Below, piece by piece: positions 1 through 5,668 of a stretch of DNA of 5,668 nt. The notes beneath the pieces are model-generated. The model ran no database searches and had not been told where the DNA came from. It saw only the letters and a program-made list of their open reading frames with translations. A program made the translations under genes and the position numbers. Every line of letters begins with the position of its first letter. Position 1 is the stretch's first letter. This stretch comes from Bacteroidota bacterium (GTDB taxonomy: Bacteria > Bacteroidota > Ignavibacteria > Ignavibacteriales > Melioribacteraceae), in contig JAKAMS010000184.1 in NCBI GenBank assembly GCA_021812745.1, positions 1-5,668 on the forward strand, written 5' to 3'.

Positions 1-584
1 CCGGTCTCAAACCTAAAAGATTTTGCGTTATTGACCGGATCTGTGTACTCTCTGTGAGTGTTTGCAAAAATCTCTTGAAAGCCGAGACCAAGACGGGTTA
101 CTATGTGCGCATACTTATCATAAGTAAAACCGATTGTTTGTGTAACATAACATGGATCGAGGAAATTAGCGGTTTCAACTTGCGGAGTAACTGTATAGTT
201 ATAACCCCTGGCTACGGAAGATCTGATTGAATTAGAAATGAATGGACTTACAGCCCACTGCAAATTATAAATTGCAACATTCTCTATATAGAAATCGTTA
301 TCGGTAGTTTTATAAGTGGATGAACCGATTTTAGATCTTCCGTACATTGCTTTAATTGAGTTCTTAAACGACCACACATCACCGTTTAAATCATAATGAA
401 TATTGCCGATAAAAGTCCACGCAATTGAATTATCACCGCCCTTAACCCAATTGGTAAAAGCTATTTGATTGATTCCGGCGCTTACAACAAAAGAAGGGAT
501 CCATTTATTTTTAAGAGAATCCGGAATTTGTCCGAATGATGTTCCAAGAGATAATAAAATTAATAAAGCAAAAATTTTTTTCAC
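1..584 (-). CDS. DUF3078-like exported protein, N-terminal part (cut by window edge)
   Basis: This reading frame stays open for 194 codons from a GTG at 584-582 to the left edge, so the C-terminus is missing. An in-frame TAA at 605-603 and the absence of any ATG before codon 80 make GTG the only sensible start. It is preceded by GAGG at 590-587 and GGGA at 597-594. Residues 1-18 form a signal peptide (KK, then a Leu/Ile-rich core ending SFG before Gln19), so the product is exported. The mature part has NWVKGGDNS at about 45-53, WSFKNSIKAMYG at about 71-82, and alternating aromatic/polar stretches suggesting beta strands. This NW-x-x-GG-x-NS plus W-x(10)-G pattern resembles DUF3078 proteins of Bacteroidota, whose function is unknown to me. 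An outer-membrane beta-barrel is possible but only inferred. The family call is from memory of the pattern; that it is an exported coding gene is firm. Confidence 0.72.
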   Translation of the reverse strand, partial: MKKIFALLILLSLGTSFGQIPDSLKNKWIPSFVVSAGINQIAFTNWVKGGDNSIAWTFIGNIHYDLNGDVWSFKNSIKAMYGRSKIGSSTYKTTDNDFYIENVAIYNLQWAVSPFISNSIRSSVARGYNYTVTPQVETANFLDPCYVTQTIGFTYDKYAHIVTRLGLGFQEIFANTHREYTDPVNNAKSFRFET

Positions 585-617
585 GACCTCAATTCCCGAA
601 AGTTAATTTTTTGTGCC

Positions 618-649
618 CAAAGTTAAAAAATATTTTCCCCCTAATCATA
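618..649 (-). promoter_or_regulatory. Candidate Bacteroidota-type promoter for the DUF3078-like gene
   Basis: On the minus strand, TAACTTTG at 625-618 is an exact match to the TAnnTTTG -7 element of Bacteroidota. TATG at 649-646 lies 20 nt upstream as an imperfect TTTG -33 element. The site is 33 nt from the GTG start, giving a short leader. It rests on pattern matching alone, and an 8-base degenerate motif arises easily in AT-rich DNA. Confidence 0.33.
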
Positions 650-686
650 TTTCAGTTCTTTAAAAGGAATTTTACTTCACGATTTT

Positions 687-724
687 TTGTTTTGATTTAG
701 AACGATTTCATATATTACCCTTTG
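687..724 (+). promoter_or_regulatory. Candidate promoter for uvrB
   Basis: Two overlapping readings are possible. A Bacteroidota-type reading has TTTG at 691-694, then 21 nt, then TACCCTTTG at 716-724, which is one base longer than TAnnTTTG. A sigma70-like reading has TTGTTT at 687-692, 18 nt, then TATATT at 711-716. Either would start transcription 15-30 nt before the uvrB ATG. Neither is a perfect match. No operator-like dyad or LexA-type box was seen between 585 and 749. Confidence 0.28.
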
Positions 725-749
725 CGCTTTACCAAATACAATTAAGAAG

Positions 750-2765
750 ATGAATAAATTCGAATTAGTCTCAAATTATGAGCCGTCAGGCGATCAACCG
801 AAAGCAATTGCAGAACTGCTGGAAGGATTGAAGCGCGGGGACAAACATCAAGTTTTGCTGGGCGTTACGGGAAGCGGCAAAACTTATACGATGAGCAACA
901 TTATAAAAGAATATAACCGCCCAACACTTATAATTTCTCACAACAAAACTCTTGCGGCACAGCTCTTTTCCGAATTCAAATCTTTCTTTCCCAATAATGC
1001 CGTTGAGTTTTTTATTAGCTATTATGATTATTATCAGCCGGAAGCTTATGTAGTCAAGCGCGATCTTTTTATCGAAAAAGATTTTTCTGTGAATGAAGAG
1101 ATTGACCGTTTGAGATTGAAAGCGACGACTTCTCTCATCGAAGGCAGAAACGATGTAATAATTGTTGCAAGTGTTAGCTGTATTTACGGAATTGGTGCGC
1201 CGGAAGAATACGCACGGCAGATAATATTTCTTCGCAAAGGACAAATAATTGAAAGAAAAAAATTTTTACGCAACTTGATTGACGTTTATTACACAAGAAA
1301 TGATGCGGATTTTACTCGCGGCACTTTTCGCGCGCGAGGCGATGTTGTTGAGATTATTCCGGCATATCAATACGAAGAAGCAGTCAGAATTGAATTCTGG
1401 GGAGACGAAATTGAGCGGCTATCAATCATTGATTCCATAACCGGTGATGTAATTCGTGAAGTTGATTCAATTCCTATCTACCCGGCAAAATATTTTGTTA
1501 CTACTCGAGATCAAGTTAACCGTGCAATCATTTCTATTGAAGAGGAACTCCGCGAACAATTAAAATATTTTTGGTCTCAAGAAAAATATGTTGAAGCTCA
1601 ACGGCTTGAACAACGAACCAAATACGATATTGAGATGATGCGCGAGATCGGATATTGTTCCGGAATTGAAAATTATTCACGGCACATGGATGCCCGCGCC
1701 CCCGGTTCACGACCCTATTGTTTGTTCGATTATTTTCCTAAAGATTATCTATTAATTGTTGATGAATCTCACGTAACAATTCCGCAGATACGCGGAATGT
1801 ATAATGGAGACCGCTCGCGAAAAGAAGTATTGGTCGAATATGGATTCCGGCTTCCTTCGGCTCTTGATAACCGTCCGCTCAAATTTGAAGAATTTGATGC
1901 AATGACAAATCAATTAATTTATGTAAGCGCGACTCCCTCTGATTATGAATTCACGCGCAGTAACGGAACGTTTGTAGAACAAGTAATTCGTCCTACGGGT
2001 TTGCTCGATCCGGAAATTGAAGTCCGTCCCGTGAAAGGACAGATTGATGATTTGATTGGTGAAATCCGTAAGCGGGTTGTGTTGAAAGAACGCGTACTTG
2101 TTACAACACTCACAAAAAAAATGGCGGAAGATTTAACAGACTATTTAGATAAACTAAAAATTAAAGTCAGATACATTCACAGCGAGGTTGATGCGTTGGA
2201 ACGAGTTGAAATTATACGTGATCTTCGCATTGGCGAGTTTGATGTTCTGGTGGGAGTAAATTTGCTGCGGGAAGGTTTGGATTTGCCGGAAGTTTCTCTT
2301 GTAGCTATTCTTGATGCCGATAAAGAAGGATTTCTCCGAAGCGAAAGATCACTTATGCAAACAGCCGGACGAACAGCCCGTAATGTTAACGGCAGAGTAA
2401 TTATGTACGCGGATAAAATTACAGAATCAATGCGCAAGACAATAGAAGAAACAACCCGCCGGCGTAAACTTCAAACCGAGTACAATCTTGAACACAAGAT
2501 TACTCCGACAACAATTTATAAAAGCGTTGAAGAGATTATGAACGCTACTTCAATTGCAGATGTCCGGAAGAAAGATTATGAAAAAGAAGACAATGCATTT
2601 ATGAAAATAGCCGAGCCGGTAATAAAATATATGACCGAGGATCAGCGTAAAGAATTGTTGGAACAAATGACAGAAGAGATGCTTGCCGCCGCAAAGGATT
2701 TGGAATTTGAACGAGCGGCAAATATGCGCGATGAAATTGATAAACTGAAGAAGATGATCAAATAA
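750..2765 (+). CDS. uvrB: UvrABC excinuclease subunit B (UvrB)
   Basis: UvrB is the cytoplasmic damage-verification subunit of nucleotide excision repair. It is loaded by UvrA, opens DNA at a lesion using ATP, and recruits UvrC for incision. The 671 residues match the family (673 in E. coli). Visible in order are Walker A GVTGSGKT at 38-45 (Lys44), the beta-hairpin [12 protein letters not shown] at 91-102 with the tyrosines that clamp and probe DNA, the UvrA-binding domain at about 157-250, DESH at 338-341 (motif II), SATP at 393-396 (motif III), motif V around 502-514, and QTAGRTAR at 537-544 (motif VI, Arg541 and Arg544 retained). A C-terminal UVR coiled-coil that contacts UvrC spans about 628-668. 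The ATG is fixed by the conserved F-x-L-x-S-x-Y-x-P-x-GDQP N-terminus. The Shine-Dalgarno is weak (AAGAAG directly against the ATG). The gene appears complete and functional, with no frameshift. A membrane-protein gene follows 74 nt downstream. Confidence 0.98.
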   Translation: MNKFELVSNYEPSGDQPKAIAELLEGLKRGDKHQVLLGVTGSGKTYTMSNIIKEYNRPTLIISHNKTLAAQLFSEFKSFFPNNAVEFFISYYDYYQPEAYVVKRDLFIEKDFSVNEEIDRLRLKATTSLIEGRNDVIIVASVSCIYGIGAPEEYARQIIFLRKGQIIERKKFLRNLIDVYYTRNDADFTRGTFRARGDVVEIIPAYQYEEAVRIEFWGDEIERLSIIDSITGDVIREVDSIPIYPAKYFVTTRDQVNRAIISIEEELREQLKYFWSQEKYVEAQRLEQRTKYDIEMMREIGYCSGIENYSRHMDARAPGSRPYCLFDYFPKDYLLIVDESHVTIPQIRGMYNGDRSRKEVLVEYGFRLPSALDNRPLKFEEFDAMTNQLIYVSATPSDYEFTRSNGTFVEQVIRPTGLLDPEIEVRPVKGQIDDLIGEIRKRVVLKERVLVTTLTKKMAEDLTDYLDKLKIKVRYIHSEVDALERVEIIRDLRIGEFDVLVGVNLLREGLDLPEVSLVAILDADKEGFLRSERSLMQTAGRTARNVNGRVIMYADKITESMRKTIEETTRRRKLQTEYNLEHKITPTTIYKSVEEIMNATSIADVRKKDYEKEDNAFMKIAEPVIKYMTEDQRKELLEQMTEEMLAAAKDLEFERAANMRDEIDKLKKMIK

Positions 2766-2798
2766 TGCAAAGTGTGAAGCAAAAAGTTTTTTGTTCGT

Positions 2799-2811
2799 TG
2801 TTTAATAAACA
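2799..2811. repeat. 13-bp palindrome between uvrB and the membrane-protein gene
   Basis: TGTTTAATAAACA is a perfect 6+1+6 inverted repeat, 33 nt after the uvrB stop and 28 nt before the next start. It could be an operator half-site pair for a regulator of the downstream gene, but the stem is too weak and has no T-tract to act as a terminator. Palindromes this size arise by chance in AT-rich spacers. Confidence 0.3.
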
Positions 2812-2839
2812 GAGTCTTTAAAAAATCTGAGAATAAACC

Positions 2840-3496
2840 ATGTTTATTGGACATTTTGGAACCGGGTTAGCCGCAAAGAAGCTTGATTCAAAAATATCAT
2901 TAGGCACATTGTTCTTAGCGGCACAGTTTATAGATTTGCTCTGGCCTATTTTTTTACTGCTTGGATTAGAAAAAGTAAAAATTGAACAGGGCAACACAAC
3001 CTTCACTCCGTTGAATTTTATCTCCTATCCATATTCACACAGCTTATTTGGAGTTTTAATCTGGTCTCTCCTGTTTGGCTCAATCTATTTTCTATATAGA
3101 AAAAACATTAAGAGCGCGTTATTGTTAGCCGCGTTAGTAATGAGTCATTGGATTCTTGATTTAATAACACATAGACCGGATTTGCCAATAATTCCTTTTG
3201 GTGATATTAAAGTAGGATTCGGTCTATGGAATTCGGTAATCTTCACAATGTTAATTGAAGGATCAATTTTCGGAGTAGGAGCTTTTCTTTATATAAGCTG
3301 CACTAAAGCAGAAAACAAAAAAGGAAAAATTGGTCTTTGGAGTCTTCTCGCTTTTCTAGTTATAATTTATCTGATGAACATATTCGGTTCTCCGCCGCCA
3401 TCCGAAAAAGCAATTGCCGTTGCGGGTTTATTTCAGTGGTTGTTAATAGGATGGGCGTATTGGATAGATAAGAATAGAGCGCCGAAAGCGGAATAA
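2840..3496 (+). CDS. Polytopic membrane protein, DUF457/YdjM-like (putative)
   Basis: A 218-residue integral membrane protein of unknown function. About six hydrophobic segments are visible, near residues 22-42, 68-86, 91-108, 130-154, 165-183 and 190-208, with a short basic tail (KNRAPKAE). Charged or polar residues lie in or beside the membrane segments: His5 in the GHFG start, Asp32 in FIDLLWP, His67 in YSHS, and the cluster SHWILDLITHRPDLP at about 102-116 (His103, Asp107, His111, Asp114). Scattered His/Asp of this kind resemble the DUF457/YdjM family of putative membrane-bound metal-dependent hydrolases, so metal binding is plausible but unproven. The start is the ATG with GAGA at 2829-2832 upstream; the GHFGTGL N-terminus looks native. 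It lies on the same strand as uvrB, 74 nt behind, and could be read through from it, although no role in repair is shown. The coding call is firm; the family call is tentative. Confidence 0.8.
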   Translation: MFIGHFGTGLAAKKLDSKISLGTLFLAAQFIDLLWPIFLLLGLEKVKIEQGNTTFTPLNFISYPYSHSLFGVLIWSLLFGSIYFLYRKNIKSALLLAALVMSHWILDLITHRPDLPIIPFGDIKVGFGLWNSVIFTMLIEGSIFGVGAFLYISCTKAENKKGKIGLWSLLAFLVIIYLMNIFGSPPPSEKAIAVAGLFQWLLIGWAYWIDKNRAPKAE

Positions 3497-3509
3497 GAGA
3501 TGAATAAAG

Positions 3510-3521
3510 TTTATTAATAAA
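3510..3521. repeat. 12-bp AT-only palindrome downstream of the membrane-protein gene
   Basis: TTTATTAATAAA is a perfect palindrome 13 nt after the stop codon at 3494-3496. It has no G or C and no T-tract, so it is unlikely to terminate transcription by itself. It is recorded because it is one of several dyads crowded into this 95-bp convergent gap. Confidence 0.2.
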
Positions 3522-3531
3522 GAAGCTCTAT

Positions 3532-3558
3532 AGAAAAGGGGCTTGATAAATCAAGCCC
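3532..3558 (-). terminator. Likely intrinsic terminator of the C1 peptidase gene (distal hairpin)
   Basis: GGGCTTGA and TCAAGCCC form a perfect 8-bp stem (3539-3546 with 3551-3558) around a TAAA loop, with a GC-rich base. Read on the minus strand it is followed by CTTTTCTATA, a modest T-rich tail, 34 nt beyond the peptidase stop. Read on the plus strand it is followed by TCTAAAAAG, with no T-tract. It therefore best serves the minus-strand gene, although the stem could also slow polymerase coming from the uvrB side. Confidence 0.5.
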
Positions 3559-3597
3559 TCTAAAAAGAAATTGATAATTAATTCTGAATTATCAATT
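3559..3597 (-). terminator. Possible AT-rich terminator overlapping the C1 peptidase stop codon
   Basis: AATTGATAATT at 3569-3579 and AATTATCAATT at 3587-3597 form a perfect 11-bp inverted repeat with a 7-nt loop. On the minus strand the repeat is followed by TCTTTTTAGA, a run of Ts in the right place for intrinsic termination. The stem has only one G-C pair, so it would be weak. It overlaps the TGA stop at 3594-3592, so a terminating ribosome would compete with folding. The GC-richer hairpin follows at once, and the two may act in tandem. Confidence 0.33.
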
Positions 3598-4761
3598 CGC
3601 AATTTGCAATTTATTTTTCAGCTCTGCGGGAATTACATTTTTATGAACCATAATGGCGATTGTCTTTAAGCGAATATACTGCTCAGAAATATACCAGTAG
3701 CCATCATATTTTGAGTTCTTCGTTCCCCACGAATTTTTTGTGTAATAAAATTTATGACCGTCTTGATCTTTAGCAATTCCAACAATATGCATTAAATGGT
3801 CATCGGTTGTTGTGCGGTTATCAAAAGCCTCTTGATGCATTTGTTGTGTTACAACTTTTTCTGCTTCCGGTTTCTCTACGGCATCATCTTCCTTTTTGGC
3901 ATCATCAACAACCGGCAATTCTTCTTCTAGCGGAACAATTGCAACTCCTTTCTTACGATTAAAATACTTTTCGCTCACATCTCCATCCCAGGCAACAGAA
4001 TATCCGTTTGCCAAAGCGTTATCAATAATTTTCATCAAGTCGTCGAGTGGAACGTTGTAGTACAAACCCTTACTCCAATTGTCGGGAACCTCAAGATCAA
4101 ATTGTTTATAGAATGGATGATGGGTGAATGATGTTAGTTCAACATAATCGTCCGGATTGAATCCCATTGCTTCAACAAAACTTTTTGGTGTGTAAGTTTT
4201 GCCTTGGTATGTAAATTCTTTTGGCGGAACGCCAAGATAAATATTTAACGTTGATTCAATTACTTGTGGCCAGAGCGGAGTAATTTTTCCGCCTTTGTCT
4301 TTATTAACTGCATCAACAATTCCTTTAATTACAGCATCCATCTCGCCGTGATTATGCTGCTCTTCGCCGATGTTCATTCCTTTGTAGACTTCTTCCGGAA
4401 CAAACCCATGATCTCGAATTACATTCATCACATCGTGAGCCTGTCCGCCTTCGCCAAAATTTGTAAGTCCGCTGTACCGAATAAAATTTTCCGCTTTTAG
4501 AGGATAAGCATAGCGCACATTAAACATTGTAGAAAGAATATTTTCGCCTTTTCCCATTCGCATTAACTCTGTTTCAACAAAGGAAGTTGTTGCGAAGGAC
4601 CAGCAAGTTCCGGTTCTTGCCTGATTCTTTACAGGTGTGGTTTTAACCTCTTTAACCATTTCAAATTCGTAAACGTCTTTCTTTTTCTTTCCTTGTGCGT
4701 CAGCCAGATAAGGAAGCAATATTACTGCAAAAAATATTAGAGCTAATTGACGGAATTTCAT
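3592..4761 (-). CDS. Exported C1-family cysteine peptidase (bleomycin hydrolase/PepC-like)
   Basis: A 389-residue papain-fold cysteine peptidase. A signal peptide covers residues 1-22 (basic KFR start, hydrophobic core 6-19, likely cut after ADA before Gln23), so it acts outside the cytoplasm. The catalytic set is complete: oxyanion Gln47 and nucleophile Cys53 in QARTGTCWSFA, His322 in DDHLMHIVG, and Asn343 in TKNSWGT. The motif around His322 aligns with the T-H-A-M of bleomycin hydrolase/PepC aminopeptidases, which trim residues from peptide N-termini. The protein is shorter than the roughly 440-455 residues of cytoplasmic PepC, so hexamer formation and aminopeptidase specificity are not assured. 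A Lys/Glu/Asp-rich stretch at about 280-303 precedes the catalytic-His region and looks like a surface linker. The ATG is supported by GGAGAG at 4770-4765, 3 nt away. It is divergent from an exported isoaspartyl peptidase and convergent with the membrane-protein gene. Substrate is unknown. Confidence 0.92.
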   Translation of the reverse strand: MKFRQLALIFFAVILLPYLADAQGKKKKDVYEFEMVKEVKTTPVKNQARTGTCWSFATTSFVETELMRMGKGENILSTMFNVRYAYPLKAENFIRYSGLTNFGEGGQAHDVMNVIRDHGFVPEEVYKGMNIGEEQHNHGEMDAVIKGIVDAVNKDKGGKITPLWPQVIESTLNIYLGVPPKEFTYQGKTYTPKSFVEAMGFNPDDYVELTSFTHHPFYKQFDLEVPDNWSKGLYYNVPLDDLMKIIDNALANGYSVAWDGDVSEKYFNRKKGVAIVPLEEELPVVDDAKKEDDAVEKPEAEKVVTQQMHQEAFDNRTTTDDHLMHIVGIAKDQDGHKFYYTKNSWGTKNSKYDGYWYISEQYIRLKTIAIMVHKNVIPAELKNKLQIAN

Positions 4762-4764
4762 CGT

Positions 4765-4770
4765 CTCTCC
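4765..4770 (-). promoter_or_regulatory. Ribosome binding site of the C1 peptidase gene
   Basis: GGAGAG on the minus strand lies 3 nt before the ATG at 4761-4759. It supports this start over any internal Met and agrees with the signal peptide that begins there. Confidence 0.65.
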
Positions 4771-4792
4771 GATTATTTATTAATTGTGATTG

Positions 4793-4823
4793 GAAATTTA
4801 TCTATTCGTAAAAACAAATCATA
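4793..4823 (-). promoter_or_regulatory. Candidate promoter for the C1 peptidase gene
   Basis: On the minus strand TAAATTTC at 4800-4793 matches TAnnTTTG at all but the last base, and TATG at 4823-4820 lies 19 nt upstream as an imperfect -33 element. A competing sigma70-like -10, TATAAT at 4832-4827, has no recognisable -35 at 16-18 nt. The evidence is weak for both. Confidence 0.22.
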
Positions 4824-4851
4824 ATAATTATAAAGTGCTTATCTAAAGAGG

Positions 4852-4883
4852 ATTGCTTTTTAGATTGAGTAGAGATAATTTGG
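4852..4883 (+). promoter_or_regulatory. Candidate promoter for the isoaspartyl peptidase gene
   Basis: TAATTTGG at 4876-4883 is one base off TAnnTTTG, and ATTG at 4852-4855 lies 20 nt upstream as an imperfect -33 element. A sigma70-like reading (TTGCTT at 4853-4858, GATAAT at 4874-4879) has a short 15-nt spacer. A start here would give a leader of roughly 20-25 nt before the GTG. Confidence 0.22.
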
Positions 4884-4897
4884 AATAGAATTCAAAG

Positions 4898-4903
4898 AAG
4901 GAG
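4898..4903 (+). promoter_or_regulatory. Strong ribosome binding site that fixes a GTG start
   Basis: AAGGAG is a near-perfect Shine-Dalgarno ending 8 nt before GTG 4912-4914. An in-frame TAA at 4906-4908 rules out any earlier start. The next in-frame ATG, at 5044, would delete the conserved HGGAG motif. Together these settle GTG as the initiator. Confidence 0.8.
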
Positions 4904-4911
4904 TGTAAACA

Positions 4912-5668
4912 GTGTCTTTATCAAAGAGATTTATTCTTTTTAATTTCTTTTTCTTGATTGCTCTAACACAGATAGTTTTTCCGCAATCACCAAGATTTGG
5001 AATTGTAATTCACGGCGGTGCCGGAACAATTTTAAAATCAAACATGACGCCGGAAAGAGAAGCGGAGTATACCGCTAAACTCAACGAAGTTCTTAAAACC
5101 GGTTACAAAATTTTAGAAAATGGCGGAACTGCTCTCGATGCGGTTAATGCCGCTATAAATATTATGGAAGATTCCCCTTTGTTTAATGCAGGAAAGGGTG
5201 CTGTATTAACAGAAAAAGGTGTAGCTGAACTTGATGCATCAATAATGGACGGTAAAAATTTAATGGCTGGTGCGGTTGCCGGAGTGAGACATATCAAAAA
5301 TCCAATTAACTTAGCTCGGCTTGTAATGGAAAAATCTCCACATGTTATGATGGTAGGAGAAGGCGCTGAAGAATTTGGAAAAGAAAATAATATTGAAATG
5401 GTTGACAACAGCTACTTCATTACAAAAGAAAGATGGGAATCGTATAAGAAAATGCTTAAGCGAGAAGAAGAAAGAAAAAAAGCAGAGAAGCATGGAACGT
5501 GCGGTGCGGTAGCGCTTGATAAAAACGGAAATCTCGCTGCGGGTACTTCAACAGGCGGAATGATGATGAAAAAATTTGGACGGGTTGGAGATTCCCCAAT
5601 CATAGGTGCTGGCACTTACGCGAACAATAACACATGTGCGGTTTCGGCTACCGGTTACGGTGAATATT
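4912..5668 (+). CDS. iaaA: Exported isoaspartyl peptidase/L-asparaginase (Ntn hydrolase), C-terminus cut by window edge
   Basis: Plant-type asparaginase/isoaspartyl aminopeptidase. Such enzymes cleave beta-aspartyl dipeptides and L-asparagine after self-cleavage into alpha and beta subunits. The 252 visible codons start at GTG with an N-terminal hydrophobic segment (7-23) ending before Gln25, a signal peptide, so periplasmic or secreted action is likely. Conserved features are HGGAGT at 34-39, SPLFNAGKGAV at 88-98, ELDASIMDG at 106-114, and the nucleophile Thr196 in HGTCGAVALD, where autocleavage before Thr196 would occur. Also present are Thr214 in TSTGG, the substrate-binding Arg224 and Asp227 in GRVGDSP, and Thr247 in SATGYGE. 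Their spacing matches E. coli IaaA (Thr179, Thr197, Arg207, Asp210, Thr230) without gaps, a constant offset of 17. A Lys/Glu-rich linker (about 179-193) precedes the cleavage site, as expected for the region removed on maturation. Perhaps 70-100 residues are missing. It is divergent from the exported C1 peptidase. Confidence 0.94.
   Translation, partial: MSLSKRFILFNFFFLIALTQIVFPQSPRFGIVIHGGAGTILKSNMTPEREAEYTAKLNEVLKTGYKILENGGTALDAVNAAINIMEDSPLFNAGKGAVLTEKGVAELDASIMDGKNLMAGAVAGVRHIKNPINLARLVMEKSPHVMMVGEGAEEFGKENNIEMVDNSYFITKERWESYKKMLKREEERKKAEKHGTCGAVALDKNGNLAAGTSTGGMMMKKFGRVGDSPIIGAGTYANNNTCAVSATGYGEY

Noticed and set aside
786..1244. Antisense open frame of 152 codons inside uvrB
   Set aside because: It lies wholly opposite a highly conserved uvrB region, is rich in Phe/Asn/Ile runs typical of reverse-complement AT-rich coding sequence, and shows no recognisable domain.
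2177..2437. Antisense open frame of 86 codons over uvrB motifs V-VI
   Set aside because: Ser/Arg-rich composition is the mirror of the real gene; no family resemblance and no supporting start signal.
2799..2811. The palindrome after uvrB as an intrinsic terminator
   Set aside because: The stem is almost all A-T with one G-C pair and the following bases (GAGTCTTTAAAAAA) are not a T-tract.
2642..3006. Two short antisense frames across the uvrB 3' end and the start of the membrane-protein gene
   Set aside because: Both overlap real genes on the opposite strand almost entirely and have no domain or credible context.
4264..4500. 78-codon plus-strand frame inside the C1 peptidase gene
   Set aside because: It is opposite a conserved peptidase region and has no recognisable product.
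5103..5615. Three overlapping antisense frames in the isoaspartyl peptidase gene
   Set aside because: They are reverse-complement shadows of a gene whose active-site residues are all intact; Ser/Phe/Pro-rich with no motif.
1..5668. A novel defence, mobile or biosynthetic system
   Set aside because: All substantial coding space is taken by five ordinary genes; there is no transposase, integrase, repeat array, toxin-antitoxin-like pair or abrupt change in composition visible by eye.

Overview
This window is AT-rich bacterial chromosomal DNA with short intergenic gaps. It suggests the Bacteroidota/Ignavibacteriota (FCB) group. The evidence is a DUF3078-like secreted protein, three exported proteins with signal peptides whose likely mature ends begin near Gln, an exported C1 peptidase of the kind common in that group, and weak matches to the TTTG/TAnnTTTG promoter type. 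This placement is an inference; no ribosomal RNA or other strong taxonomic marker is present.

Layout: (1) 1-584, minus strand: the N-terminal part of a DUF3078-like exported protein, GTG start, running off the left edge. (2) 585-749: a divergent promoter region. (3) 750-2765, plus: a complete uvrB, the damage-recognition helicase of nucleotide excision repair. (4) 2840-3496, plus: a small polytopic membrane protein with a His/Asp pattern like the DUF457/YdjM family, 74 nt behind uvrB and possibly co-transcribed. (5) 3497-3591: a convergent gap with two consecutive inverted repeats that look like terminators. (6) 3592-4761, minus: an exported papain-fold (C1, bleomycin hydrolase/PepC-like) peptidase with an intact catalytic triad. 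(7) 4762-4911: a second divergent promoter region. (8) 4912-5668, plus: an exported isoaspartyl peptidase/L-asparaginase (Ntn hydrolase), GTG start, running off the right edge just after its third active-site threonine.

How the genes relate: uvrB is a housekeeping repair gene with no evident functional link to its neighbours. The two exported hydrolases at the right are divergent and share a 150-bp control region. Together they could serve extracytoplasmic peptide breakdown, one trimming peptides and the other clearing isoaspartyl or asparagine residues. That pairing is inference.

I found no mobile element, CRISPR array, tRNA/rRNA gene or defence-like cassette, and no gene-free stretch longer than 300 bases. 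I see no new biological system here; the findings are modest.
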